From Anomaloglossus baeobatrachus (Eukaryota > Chordata > Amphibia > Anura > Aromobatidae): a DNA stretch of 64,000 nucleotides. Shown in pieces: positions 42,580 through 53,621 of the stretch. The notes under the pieces were generated by a model. It saw nothing but the letters and a program-made list of their open reading frames with translations. It did not search any database and was not told where the DNA came from. A program made the translations under genes and the position numbers. Position 1 is the first letter of the stretch; every line of letters begins with the position of its first letter. The stretch spans positions 554,465,880 to 554,529,879 of the forward strand of contig NC_134358.1 in NCBI RefSeq assembly GCF_048569485.1, read 5' to 3'.

Positions 42580-42963
42580 GGCTATGTCCGCACTTTGCTT
42601 TTTTGCTGCTTTTTCAACTGCAGCGTTTAATGCCAAAATGCATGTGTTCTGCTTTTCAAGCATAGTCTATGGGAATTTGGGTTTCTTGTGCGCACTTTGC
42701 TGTTCACAATGCTGCCTTTTTGTGGCATAAATTTGGGCAAAAACTCTGCTTTTCAAAGAAGCAACATGTCAATAGTTTTTGCCATTTGCGTTTTGAACTG
42801 CAAAGCAGAGTTTTTGCCCAAATTTCTGCCACAAAAAGGCAGCATTGTGAAGAGCAAAGTGCGGACAAGAAACCCAAAATTCCATAGACTATGCTTGAAA
42901 AGCAGAACGCATGCAGTTTGGCATTAAACGCTGCAGTTGAAAAAGCAAAGTGCGGACATAGCC
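42580..42963. mobile_element. Near-complete palindromic MITE (GGCTATGTCC ends)
   Basis: Starts GGCTATGTCCGCACTTTGCT and ends with its complement, AAGTGCGGACATAGCC. The arms pair over roughly 190 bp each, for example AATTTGGGCAAAAACTCTGC with GCAGAGTTTTTGCCCAAATT, so the whole element folds back. Flanked by TTA on the left and TAA on the right; its ends resemble the Harbinger-like neighbours. Confidence 0.85.
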
Positions 42964-42966
42964 TAA

Positions 42967-43332
42967 GGCTATGTGCGCACGTTGCGTAATTGCATGCAGT
43001 TACGCTGCGATCTGCACCGCAGCGTAACTGCATGCGTCCCCTGCTCAATCTATGGAGATTGTGCAGGGGCCGTGCGCACGTGGCGTATTACAGCGCAGCG
43101 CTTCGGCTGCTGCCCGAAGCGCGCGTTCTAAGAAGTGACATGTCACTTCTTTCCTGCACTCTGCCTGCAGCCCCCGCTCTGTCTATGGGAGGGGCTACAC
43201 TCAGAGCGCATGAAATCGGCTTTTTTTTTTCTTCATTACGAACTGTTTCTGCAGCGATTTGAAGCGCACGTGTGCTGTTCAAATCGCTGCAGAAATTTCT
43301 GCAGGGACAGTACGCAACGTGCGCACATAGCC
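42967..43332. mobile_element. Harbinger-like MITE (GGCTATGTGCGCAC ends)
   Basis: Inverted ends GGCTATGTGCGCACGTTGCG and its complement, flanked on both sides by the trinucleotide TAA (42964-42966, 43333-43335). A TWA target duplication is the hallmark of PIF/Harbinger elements. Inner inverted copies include AACTGCATGC/GCATGCAGTT and CAGCGATTTGAA/TTCAAATCGCTG. No coding capacity. Confidence 0.8.
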
Positions 43333-43579
43333 TAAGAGTGGTGTAGAAACCTCCAGAATTGGTCCCTCGAGCAGTGGAAACATGTGATATTCTCATCTCA
43401 TAGTTTACCCTTTTTCCGACCTCCGGCCGAGTGCACGTTTGGAGAAAGCCGAAAGAAGCCTTCCCTCCAGACTGCCTTCTCCCAAAAACATGGCAGAGGT
43501 TCTGGGGTGCTGTTTCATGGAGATCCGCCGGGCCAATGATATCCCTTCATGGAAGAATTAACAGCCCGATTATTTAGGC

Positions 43580-43945
43580 ATTTTGGGCGACCAAGTGCAT
43601 CCCATGGTTCAAGCACTGTTCCCGAAGGGGAACGCCATCTTTCAGGATGATAATGCACCAATTCATGCAGCTAGAATCGCTAAATCATGGCACGAGGAAC
43701 ATTCTAATGAAGTTGAGCGTCTCATCTGGCCCCACAATCCCCAGACCTCAACATTATTGAGCATTTATGGGCGATTTTAGAGATTCAAGTTAGACGTCGA
43801 TTTCCGCCACCATCGTCACTAAAGGAACTGGAGGGTGTTTTAACTGCAGTATGGGCTAAAATTCCTTTGGAAACAATTCACACCCTGTATGAATCCATAC
43901 GTCGGAGAATTGAGGCCGCAAAAGGTGGACCTGCACCATATTAAA
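43580..43945 (+). pseudogene. Tc1-C transposase fragment (C-terminal half)
   Basis: Reads LGDQVHPMVQALFPKGNAIF then QDDNAPIHAARIAKSWHEEH, with the second catalytic Asp. The Glu region (SPDLNIIEHLWAIL in relatives) is spread over two frames near 43740. The end IRRRIEAAKGGPAPY-like sequence stops near 43943. Frameshifts and the MITE insertions make it non-functional. Confidence 0.8.
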
Positions 43946-43990
43946 CTAACTTTTCTGAATGGTTCCAGGTGTTTCCATTATTTTGTCCAG

Positions 43991-44964
43991 AGTGTGTGTG
44001 TGCGTGTATATATATATTTTAAATAATATTTATATTTAAACTATATTTTTATAGTATATATATATATATATTATATATATATACACATATATATACGCAC
44101 AGATCAACATCCCCTTCTTGATCCAATTTCTTAATCCCATTCTTAATGCAGTCTTCCTCTGACAACATGAGCACCAATGTGGATCATGCTGGTTGTCACC
44201 CAGCTTTCCAAGATATGAGAATGGCTACCTTCTCCACTGCCATTGTACTAAACGTCCTAGGCAGATTTGCCATTCGTTATTGTAAGAAAGATGGGTGACA
44301 ACTGTACTAAGTGTTTTGCTGGTGATACCGCTGGTTGTTGATTAGCTGCAGCGTTGCGTCCTGCCTAGGAAGCTTTGCAGGTCAGCACCATGAGTGCTGA
44401 GTAACACCCATATTGGATCTGGAATACTGTCCCAGACAACTCAAGGATGGATCCTTAAAGGGATTGTCCACAATTCGAAAAATATGACTGCTTTCTTTAA
44501 AAAACCTGCCTAAAGGTTGCGTATGGTTCTGCAATACCAGGCAACCTGAGACAGGGGTGGGACTAAGAAGGCAGCCATATTTGTTTTTTTTGTAACTCCC
44601 CACAAACATGTGAAAGCAGTGCATGCTGGGTATACAATCCTTCCCATCATCCTCCAGTAAATTCTACTCCCATCCGAATAAATTATTGTAAACTGAGCCC
44701 AGGCCGTGTAGTGACAGAAGAGCCATGGCACCTGGGTTTATCACTACGAGCAGTAGAAAAATAGCTTTCCAGTATTTTCTCCTTTAAATGTCCGGACCTG
44801 GCACATGTTTTGGCAAACGCGGTCGTTTTCAGAGACGTCGTGTAGCTCCTCTATTACACTGAGAGAACAGAAAAGAACAATTGTAGGAAATCATTAGTGG
44901 CACGTGTGCGGCGCCCCCTCCTGGCCACCCGGCGGTGGCACGTGGACAGTGATGCGGAGTGTTC
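43991..44964. other. ICA1 downstream region / probable 3' UTR
   Basis: On the - strand this follows the ICA1 stop. No convincing AATAAA was found on that strand, so the mRNA end is not placed. Short (TA)n tracts lie at about 44008-44095. The segment at about 44455-44720 looks like an old dispersed repeat (AAAGGGATTGTCCACAATTC), with no family named. No other gene seen. Confidence 0.45.
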
Positions 44965-45126
<162 letters not shown>

Positions 45127-45316
45127 TCAAGAAACCCCCCGTTACTTTTAAGTTGGTGTCATCTCCCAGGGTTCGAATCATTTTTTACAAAGCAATAATG
45201 GGTCAGCCTTGGGGATGGCCATATTGGAGAGACACACGTCCTACCTGTCAAAGGTGCACCTATCTCAACACTTGTGTGGGCCATAACGCCATCGGCACCA
45301 TCACCCATCAACTATA

Positions 45317-46386
45317 CAGTGTGTCCACCGCCATTAACTTGAGAACGGCGGCAGCTATAGGCATAGAAGTGGTGTCTAGGTATAGTAAAGTAGCTATGCG
45401 CTACGCAATGAAACCACCTATAGCGCCACCTGGTGGAAAACAACGGAGTTAGCATTTCTATCTCAAACGGAACGAGATAGAAAGAAAAAAGTGAATAACA
45501 AAGTTGTAGGGCATCATCAATTCAATACAAATCGACACCTTGCATACAGAAATGCTATGATACGAAACCTATGACCCCCCCAAAACCCAAAACATTGAAT
45601 GCTGGTCACGCATATGGCGCTCATTTAACTTTGATGCTCACAGTTGCCCCCGTCAGCTGCAATGCACATCTGGCCTCTGCACAGCATACTGTATCTTGCT
45701 GCAATGCACATCTGGCCTCTGCACAGCATACTGTATCTTGCTGCACTGCACATCTGGACTCTGCACAGCATACTGTATCTTGCTGCACTGCACATCTGGC
45801 CTCTGCACAGCATACTGTATCTTGCTGCACTGCACATCTGGACTCTGCACAGCATACTGTATCTTGCTGCACTGCACATCTGGACTCTGCACAGCATACT
45901 GTATCTGGCTGCACGTTGTGCAATATGGTAGGTGACACGTGTGCACAAGCATCTGTGATACGTGGTCGTAGGTCCTGCAATGTTGGTGGAGGGGTCGCAT
46001 ACACCTGCTATTTGATGTGACCTCACAGAAAGAAGTCCAATGGGGTCAGGTCAGGTGAGCGTGGAGGCCACTCCACAGCCACCATACCCAATGACTTGTA
46101 GGAAGGTCTCCATGAGGTATCGCTTCACGTCCGCAGCCTTGTGAGCTTTACACGTTCTAATCATAGCATTTCTGTATGCAAGGTGTGGATTCGTATTGAA
46201 TTGATGATGCCCTACAACTTTGTAATTCACTTTTTTCTCTATCTTGTTCCGTTTTCGAGATAAAAATGCTAACTCCGTTGTTTTCCACCAGGTGGCGCTA
46301 TAGGTGGTTTCATTGCGTAGCGCATGGATACTTTACTATACCTAGACACCACTTCTATGCCTATAGCTGCCGCCGCTCTCAAGTTA
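45317..46386 (-). mobile_element. Decayed DNA transposon with about 215-bp inverted repeats
   Basis: The arms 45335-45560 and 46165-46386 are inverted copies (for example TAGCGCCACCTGGTGGAAAA against TTTTCCACCAGGTGGCGCTA). Between them, on the - strand, are transposase remnants: WPPRSPDLTPLDFFL near 46065-46020, and MYATPPPTLQDLRPRITDAC then AHVSPTILHNV from 46004. These match the C-terminal part of a mariner-related transposase family known from insects and vertebrates. The N-terminal two-thirds are missing, so this is an internally deleted copy. It lies in an ICA1 intron. Confidence 0.75.
45655..45912. repeat. 42-bp minisatellite, 6 copies
   Basis: Units containing CTCTGCACAGCATACTGTAT and CTGCACATCTGG. 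The period is a multiple of three. On the - strand the units read MCSAARYSMLCRVQ repeats and run into MCIAADGGNCEHQ, the expected C-terminus of the surrounding transposase remnant. Confidence 0.93.
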
Positions 46387-47593
46387 TATTATAATATACG
46401 TGAATTAATGCAGACTTTTGGACACATGTGTCAATCATAACCATGTCTATAATGTAAGAGCGCGTGTCTGTGTTTTTACTGTCTAAAATGTAGACACGTT
46501 TCATAAATATACTGTATACACTAGTGCTGATTGAAGTAGCATTATAGCAGCTGCTGGGTTTCTATTGAGATTCCTGTGTATTCTCATTAGAATACGTAGA
46601 TCATGCTAGAAGAGTAAAGACACTCCATGCTGTATATAAATGCAGGAAGAAAAGGAGCTCTGTTCTTCGAAACGCGTTAGTAACTCTTTGGTTCAACTCG
46701 TCCACCATATCGTCATACCGCATGAGTGGTTCCCACTGACGCTACCGGCCACAGCGCACTGTACACTAACCACCAGGATTACCGAGCAGAACGCCATACA
46801 CATCAGCCATGGGACTTTGGTTCTTCCGCATCTTGAACCTGGACATTCCTAGTCTTAATTTTCCCATCCCATAACCACTATATTTGACTTTAGACATTAC
46901 CAGAACTCGTCGGCTCAAGAAAAAAAAAAAACATCTAAGTGAAGCACGCGGCACCGCTGGGTTAGTGCAAAGACCGAGATCTTTCCCTCTAAGGGGGGGG
47001 ACGCGGAAGGTTGGTGAATCCCACAACTCACAAGCTCGGGCCTGACCTTGGTATAAATCGGGCTTTTTGGGGGTCATTAGGAGCGTTTCTGACACTAACA
47101 TATTCAATAAAATCACCGAAAAGCAGCCACAGCCTAGTGACTCATTAAATGCCGAGCTGCAATACCAACCACAGCCTGTGAACAAACATGGCGCCGTTTC
47201 TATAAGTGATAAAATAAAACACGCCACCGTAATCCAGACAGATCTAATCTTACTGCATATGATGAGAATCACCCCATATACACAAAGACCCCGTACAGAA
47301 GCATGACGGACCACAGAAGGGCTGCGGATGATCCTACCTGTTGCAGGGGTCCGGCTAGCATTTTGATGGGGGTTAGCGGGTGGGGTTCGGAGACAGGCCG
47401 AGGCCCCGTTGTTAGTGGACCAGTCTGGAATACAGGGACACATGAATCATAATCATGGGTGTGATAGAGTCCGCAATGTACGGAAGACACGACGCTTTAT
47501 ATTGCCACAGATGAGAATTTGCACATATATTTAACCTGCGCTGACACATTGTAGCAAACTGGACGGGGCAAGAAATGAGATGCGAGTACAAAC
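46387..47593 (-). other. ICA1: ICA1 intron segment
   Basis: Intron between the last two coding exons, beyond the inverted-repeat transposon. Contains CTTCGAAACGCGTTAGTAAC near 46666, a motif of dispersed-repeat type, and no exon. The long - strand frame 46766-47443 has no recognised domain and is judged spurious. Confidence 0.6.
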
Positions 47594-47869
47594 CGTGTAA
47601 TGAAGCCTGGAAGCCGCCAAAGTCTTGCTCCAACAACTGTGATGGAAGGAAACCAGATGGAGATTCTCCAGCTTTCTGCTCCTCTTCGGGACTTGTGGGG
47701 CTTAAAGGCTGAGCATTGAAGAGGGGTTCCCCGAACACGGCCGTCCACTCCGTGCCGAGGTCCCCGCCATCCATGGAAGATGCACTCAAGATCTCATTTA
47801 GCAGCTGCATCTCGTCCTTCTCCAAAGAATCGGCCTCGAGGGGATCTGCATAAGGGTCCTTGGAAGTGG
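47594..47869 (-). CDS. ICA1: ICA1 coding exon (ICA69 C-terminal region)
   Basis: A 276-bp exon with acceptor CTGCTTTTAG before 47869 and donor GTTTGT after 47594. It reads TSKDPYADPLEADSLEKDEM, then QLLNEILSASSMDGGDLGTE, WTAVFGEPLFNAQPLSPTSP, and SGFLPSQLLEQDFGGFQASL, ending LH plus one base. Human ICA1 has LLLLSEIFNASSLEEGEFSK, EWAAVFGDG and SGFLPSQLLDQ here. The start is phase 1 after the exon at 50531, and the single last base completes Asp with the terminal exon. A large minisatellite begins only about 24 bases upstream of the acceptor (see 47893-49030). Confidence 0.96.
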
Positions 47870-47892
47870 CTAAAAGCAGAAAACGTAAAGGA

Positions 47893-49030
47893 GACATAAG
47901 ACGGTGCCTCGTGTGACTATAAAGGAGGCAGGAGGCATAAGACGGTGCCTCGTGTGTGACTATAAAGGAGGCAGGAGGCATAAGACGGTGCCTCGTGTGT
48001 GACTATAAAGGAGGCAGGAGGCATAAGACGGCGCCTCGTGTGTGACTATAAAGGAGGCAGGAGGCATAAGACGGTGCCTCGTGTGTGACTATAAAGGAGG
48101 CAGGAGGCATAAGACGGTGCCTCGTGTGCGACTATAAAGGAGGCAGGAGGCATAAGACGGCGCCTCGTGTGTGACTATAAAGGAGGCAGGAGGTATAAGA
48201 CGGTGCCTCGTGTGTGACTATAAAGGAGGCAGGAGGCATAAGACGGTGCCTCGTGTGTGACTATAAAGGAGGCAGGAGGCATAAGACGGCGCCTCGTGTG
48301 TGACTATAAAGGAGGCAGGAGGTATAAGACGGTGCCTCGTGTGTGACTATAAAGGAGGCAGGAGGCATAAGACGGTGCCTCGTGTGTGACTATAAAGGAG
48401 GCAGGAGGCATAAGACGGTGCCTCGTGTGTGACTATAAAGGAGGCAGGAGGCATAAGACGGTGCCTCGTGTGTGACTATAAAGGAGGCAGGAGGCATAAG
48501 ACGGCGCCTCATGTGTGACTATAAAGGAGGCAGGAGGCATAAGACGGCGCCTCGTGTGTGACTATAAAGGAGGCAGGAGGCATAAGATGGTGCCTTGTGT
48601 GTGACTATAAAGGAGGCAGGAGGCATAAGACGGTGCCTCGTGTGTGACTATAAAGGAGGCAGGAGACATAAGACGGTGCCTCGTGTGTGACTATAAAGGA
48701 GGCAGGAGACATAAGACGGTGCCTTGTGTGTGACTATAAAGGAGGCATAAGACGGTGCCTCGTGTGTGACTATAAAGGAGGCAGGAGGCATAAGACGGTG
48801 CCTCGTGTGTGACTATAAAGGAGGCATGAGGCATAAGACGGTGCCTCGTGTGTGACTATAAAGGAGGCAGGAGACATAAGACGGTGCCTCGTGTGTGACT
48901 ATAAAGGAGGCAGGAGACATAAGACGGTGCCTGATGTGTGACTATAAAGGAGGCAGGAGGCATAAGACAATGCCTCGTGTGTGACTATAAAGGAGGCAGG
49001 AGACATAAGACGGTGCCTGATGTGTGACTA
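47893..49030. repeat. 43-bp minisatellite, about 26 copies, in ICA1 intron
   Basis: Units containing GACTATAAAGGAGGCAGGAG and CATAAGACGGTGCCTCGTGT. In the ICA1 sense (- strand) each unit contains GCCTCCTGCCTCCTTTATAG, a pyrimidine tract ending in AG. The final partial unit (CACCGTCTTATG then TCTCCTTTACG) runs into the real acceptor of the exon at 47869. The units are highly uniform, with scattered variants (GGAGACATAAG, CTCATGTG). Confidence 0.95.
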
Positions 49031-49259
49031 CGGCTGGATGTAGAGGAGGCAGCACAACTGTATGTGTGATTCACAGGCTCACAGGGCACCCCTCGCCCAC
49101 CCCAGCAGCTCAGCGCATCCTCCAAATTACTTATTTTTGCTTGATCCCCAATATTTTCTTGCTCTTGTAAAGTCAGAGCTGTCAATCAAGGAAGAGGCAA
49201 TGGAGGCAAAAAAGGATGGTGACCAAGCCAGAGTGCGCACACACATTATATATATATAT

Positions 49260-50268
49260 TACACACACACAATACTGCCCCTATGTACAAGAATATAACT
49301 ACTATAATACTGCCCCTATGTACAAGAATATAACTACTATAATACTGCCCTCTATGTACAAGAATATAACTACTATAATACTGCCCCTATGTACAACTAT
49401 ATAACTACTATAATACTGCCCCTATGTACAAGAATATAACTACTATAATACTGCTCCTATGTACAAGAATATAACTACTATAATACTGCCCCCTATGTAC
49501 AAGAATATAACTACTATAATACTGCTCCTATGTACAAGAATATAACTACTATAATACTGCTCCTATGTAGAAGAATATAACTGCTACAATACTGCTCCTA
49601 TGTACAAGAATATAACTACTATAATACTGCTCCTATGTACAAGAATATAACTACTATAATACTGCCCCTATGTACAAGAAAATAACTACTATAATACTGC
49701 TCCTATGTACAAGAATATAACTACTATAATACTGCCCCTATGTACAAGAATATAACTACTATAATACTGCCCCTATGTACAAGAATATAACTACTATAAT
49801 ACTGCTCCCTATGTACAAGAATATAACTACTATAATACTGCTCCTATGTACAAGAATATACCTACTATAATACTGCCCCTATGTACAAGAATATACCTAC
49901 TATAATACTGTCCCTATGTAGAAGAATATAACTACTATAATACTGCCCCTATGTACAAGAATATAACTACTATAATACTGCTCCTATGTACAAGAATATA
50001 ACTACTATAATACTGCCCCTATATACAAGAATATAGCTACGATAATACTGCCCTCTATGTACAAGAATATAACTACTATAATACTGCTCCTATGTACAAG
50101 AAAATAACTGCTATAATACTGCTCCTATGTACAAGAATATAACTACTATAATACTGCCCCTATATACAAGAATATAGCTACGATAATACTGCCCTCTATG
50201 TACAAGAATATAACTACTATAATACTGCTCCTATGTACAAGAAAATAACTGCTATAATACTGCCCCTA
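49260..50268. repeat. 35-36-bp minisatellite, about 28 copies
   Basis: Units such as TATGTACAAGAATATAACTA followed by CTATAATACTGC and CCC, CTC or CCCT. Copies differ at a few sites, more than in the 43-bp array. It lies in the same ICA1 intron and is preceded by a short TA and CA tract (49246-49270). Confidence 0.95.
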
Positions 50269-50530
50269 TAAGTTCAACTGACTAAGTACATAAACATTAG
50301 TGCTATCATACTGTTCATCTTGGATTTTCTCATGAAGAGAATTTCTATAGGGCCTATATGAATTGTCAGCAGTTTTTATAGCTGAAGTTACAGAAGGGGT
50401 CCTTTATTGGGAACCCCCCTTTAGTACCCAGAGCCCCTTCACCCATAGTCCTGTGTTGGACGCTCGGTGTAACGCCTCTGTGCAGGGTCAGTGACTACGG
50501 ATGGAGGATTGGTGATCGGCGCACACTCAC

Positions 50531-50590
50531 CACTTTCTTCATAGATGAACTTCTCATCTGGTTTCAGATCTAACAAATCATCCAATGTAC
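50531..50590 (-). CDS. ICA1: ICA1 coding exon (60 bp)
   Basis: Acceptor CATTTTCCAG before 50590 and donor GTGAGT after 50531. It reads TLDDLLDLKPDEKFIYEES between split codons (Gly at the start, Ala at the end). Human ICA1 has PIDELLDMKSEEGA at this place. The phases agree with both neighbouring exons. Confidence 0.93.
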
Positions 50591-51332
50591 CTGGAAAATG
50601 AAAACCGCCAGCATGAGGCTGTAAACAATGCACTGACCCTATGTACACACACCCGGCTGTCCGCCCCTCTTACCATCAAACGCGAGGGGGTTTCCTTTGT
50701 CCAGCTCAACTTCAGATGTGACATGAAACAAAAAAAAAACAAAATCCCAATTGGTTCAGACCAGATCACAGATATCACCCCTCCCCCATACATGAATTCC
50801 CCTTTGTACATAAAGTAGATGGCCTTTAACCCCTACAGCACCAAAAAGTGCAAATCTGGTGGTCAGGACGCTCAGTTTCTGCTCTCAGTTTTTCTTTCCA
50901 GTTTTCACTGTGATTTTCTAGATCTCTGCTTGCAATCAGTGAATGGAGACAGTCATGTTCTGATCTGGTGCTGCTCAAGAACTGAAGGCTTGTGGCTTCA
51001 TTAAGCCTCTCATTGCCATGATTTCCTATCAGCGCCTAATTTTGGAGGATTAACCGTTTACATGTTGCTGTCACCATTGGCCGCGGCATCAAAAGGTGTT
51101 ACATTTCTGAGATTGGAGTCGTCTCTGATCCTGGTAGGCTGCAATGGTATAACATTGGGGTCTGACCTCCGACATCCATCAATCCCGAGAATGGAAGGGT
51201 TGCAGAGCTGCGGATATGCTGTTCCTTTACATGGTGGAAACATGCCCGCCTGATATGTGATGTGATCTATGGGATCACTGCACCGGTTGCATGTGTGGAC
51301 TGTGGCTCCTGTAGTGGCTGCTGTTTTCTCAC
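50591..51332 (-). other. ICA1: ICA1 intron
   Basis: No exon seen. The part from about 50820 to 51240 resembles an old dispersed repeat (GCTGTCACCATTGGCCGCGG, ATGGAAGGGTTGCAGAGCTG) of unnamed family. Confidence 0.5.
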
Positions 51333-51385
51333 CTGATGACACGGATTCGGTCTCCTGCTGCTGCTGCTCCTCTAAAGAGATCAGT
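51333..51385 (-). CDS. ICA1: ICA1 coding exon (53 bp)
   Basis: Acceptor TTTCCTGCAG before 51385 and donor GTGAGA after 51333. It reads LISLEEQQQQETESVSS after one base that completes Gln. Human ICA1 has QLISLEEENQRKESS here. The short glutamine run is a CAG/CTG stretch of four to five codons. Confidence 0.93.
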
Positions 51386-51486
51386 CTGCAGGAAAGAAAC
51401 ATATCCGGATCAGTGGCGGCAGCTCCGCACGTGGACCCGAGACGTGCGGACGCTGATGGACCCTGCAGAACTCGGTCTCTACTTAC

Positions 51487-51578
51487 TGCTCGCTGTCCCG
51501 TGTTTCCGGAGAGGCATCCTTGGCTTTTGGCTTCTTTTTAGACTGACGACAGAGTTTATCCATCGGGTCCTGCAGACT
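51487..51578 (-). CDS. ICA1: ICA1 coding exon (92 bp)
   Basis: Acceptor TGTTCTCGCGCAG before 51578 and donor GTAAGT after 51487. It reads SLQDPMDKLCRQSKKKPKAK then DASPETRDSEQ, with two bases of the last Gln codon here. Human ICA1 has SLQDPMKKLVEKEEKKK, which fixes the assignment: this exon follows the BAR-like domain, whose exons must lie beyond 64000 on the + coordinate. The five exons give about 200 residues of the protein. Confidence 0.94.
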
Positions 51579-51755
51579 CTGCGCGAGAACAGGAAGAATA
51601 AAATGACGTGACAACTGCTAAGAGATACAAAATACATACAGCTGCACACTACAATGCCAGCAATGTATAAGGGAACTCTGGTACTGCAGTACTGCTATAT
51701 GAAAAAATGAGATTTTTAGTTTATGAATTGGCCAAAGCATGTATCTAATATATAA

Positions 51756-51758
<3 letters not shown>

Positions 51759-51828
<70 letters not shown>
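51759..51828. repeat. (TG)n microsatellite, about 35 units
   Basis: Uninterrupted GT dinucleotides within the candidate Helitron body in the ICA1 intron. Confidence 0.97.
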
Positions 51829-51829
<1 letters not shown>

Positions 51830-52066
51830 GGGATTGGCATCTGCACCATCGCAACGGCAAAAAATTCTGCACACTCACACATCTGGGCCCAGAGAGCGTC
51901 ATAGGCTATGTTTTGAGGGGAACTTTTAACCCTGCGCTTTACAGTTATTCACTAAAAACCTGCCTCCATTAAAGCGAATGGAGCTGGCAGCCACAACTTC
52001 AGAAGAATGTCAGCCACACCGTTATTTGGAATGTTGGCGCGTCACATTGCAGCCAGGGAAAGAGGC

Positions 52067-52410
52067 AGACACAGACAGGGTAAGAAACAGAAATAGACAG
52101 GGTAAGAGACAGACACAAAGAGACAGACACAGACAAAGACACAGGGAAACAGACAGGGAAAGAAAGGGAAAGAGACAGACAGGGTAAGAGACAGACAGAG
52201 ACAGACAAAGGGAAAGAGAGACAGGGAAAGAGATGGAAAGAGACAGACAGGGAAAGAGATAGAGACAGACAGGGAAAGAGAAGGAAAGAGACAGACAGGG
52301 AAAGAGAAGGAAAGAGACAGACAGGGAAAGAGATAGAGAGAGAAAGACAGAGGGATATATACAGAGGGGAGACAGACAGAGAATGGGAGAGAAACAGAGA
52401 GACAGTTACT
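52067..52410. repeat. Purine-rich degenerate tandem repeat
   Basis: Irregular units of GACAGACAGGGAAAGAGA and similar on the + strand with almost no pyrimidines other than C and occasional T. This is a simple-sequence expansion, with no coding meaning. Confidence 0.9.
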
Positions 52411-52517
52411 ATCCCGGGCGTTAATACATTCTATTTATACATTCTATCCCGGGAATATTAATACATTCTAATTTGTTAACAATAGTTATTAACCCGGGCG
52501 AAGCCAGGTAGTACAGC

Positions 52518-52525
52518 CAGTAATA

Positions 52526-52565
<40 letters not shown>

Positions 52566-52582
52566 CATATATATATACATAC

Positions 52583-52624
<42 letters not shown>

Positions 52625-52660
52625 CATATACATACATACATACATATACACACACACACA
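52518..52660. repeat. (TA)n / (CATA)n microsatellite
   Basis: Mixed TA, CATA and CA tracts directly left of the Tc1-D insertion, whose target TA lies at 52665-52666. Confidence 0.95.
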
Positions 52661-53621
52661 CACATACAGTTAGGTCCAGAAATATTTGGACAGTGACACA
52701 AGTTTTGTTATTTTAGCTGTTTACAAAAACATGTTCAGAAATACAATTATATATATAATATGGGCTGAAAGTGCACACTCCCAGCTGCAATATGAGAGTT
52801 TTCACATCCAAATCGGAGAAAGGGTTTAGGAATCATAGCTCTGTAATGCATAGCCTCCTCATTTTCAAGGGACCAAAAATAATTGGACAAGGGACTCTAA
52901 GGGCTGCAATTAACTCTGAAGGCGTCTCCCTCGTTAACCTGTAATCAATGAAATAGTTAAAAGGTCTGGGGTTGATTACAGGTGTGTGGTTTTGCATTTG
53001 GAAGCTGTTGCTGTGACCAGACAACATGCGGTCTAAGGAACTCTTAATTGAGGTGAAGCAGAACATCCTGAGGCTGAAAAAAAAAGAAAAAAATCCATCA
53101 GAGAGATAGCAGACATGCTTGGAGTAGCAAAGAAGGGAATTTTGTTACTTACCGTAAATTCCTTTTCTTCTAGCTCCTATTGGGAGACCCAGACGATTGG
53201 GTGTATAGCTACTGCCTCCGGAGGCCACACAAAGCAATTACACTAAAAAGTGTAAGGCCCCTCCCCTTCTGGCTATACACCCCCAGTGGGATCACTGGCT
53301 CACCAGTTTTAGTGCAAAAGCAAGAAGGAGGAAAGCCAATAACTGGTTTAAACAAATTCACTCCGAAATAACGTCGGAGAACTGAAAACCGTTCAACATG
53401 AACAACATGTGTACCCGAAAAACAACCAAAAATCCCGAAGGACAACAGGGCGGGTGCTGGGTCTCCCAATAGGAGCTAGAAGAAAAGGAATTTACGGTAA
53501 GTAACAAAATTCCCTTCTTCTTCGGCGCTCCATTGGGAGACCCAGACGATTGGGACGTCCAAAAGCTGTCCCTGGGTGGGTAAAGAATACCTCATGTTAG
53601 AGCTGCGAAGACAGCCCTCCC

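Larger units (their letters stand above)
51739..52524 (+). mobile_element. Candidate Helitron remnant
   Basis: The right end has a short hairpin (ACCCGGGC-GAA-GCCAGGT, about 52492-52510) followed by AGTACAGCCAGTA, like the subterminal hairpin and CTAGT-type 3' end of Helitrons. The left part (CCGGGATTGGCATCTGCACC after the TG tract) looks like a dispersed repeat body. There is no Rep/helicase coding and no terminal inverted repeats. Calling it a Helitron is an inference from the end structure alone. Confidence 0.4.

Noticed and set aside
42688-43396. Overlapping 70-114-codon frames on both strands
   Set aside because: They lie in the palindromic MITEs and mirror each other across the inverted repeat.
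46766-47443. 225-codon - strand frame between ICA1 exons
   Set aside because: No recognisable domain, no splice sites fitting ICA1 phases, and it crosses intron sequence; judged chance.
47893-49030. CRISPR-like array
   Set aside because: Units are contiguous with no unique spacers, in a vertebrate intron; it is a minisatellite. The same reasoning excludes the arrays at 49260-50268 and 31646-40786.
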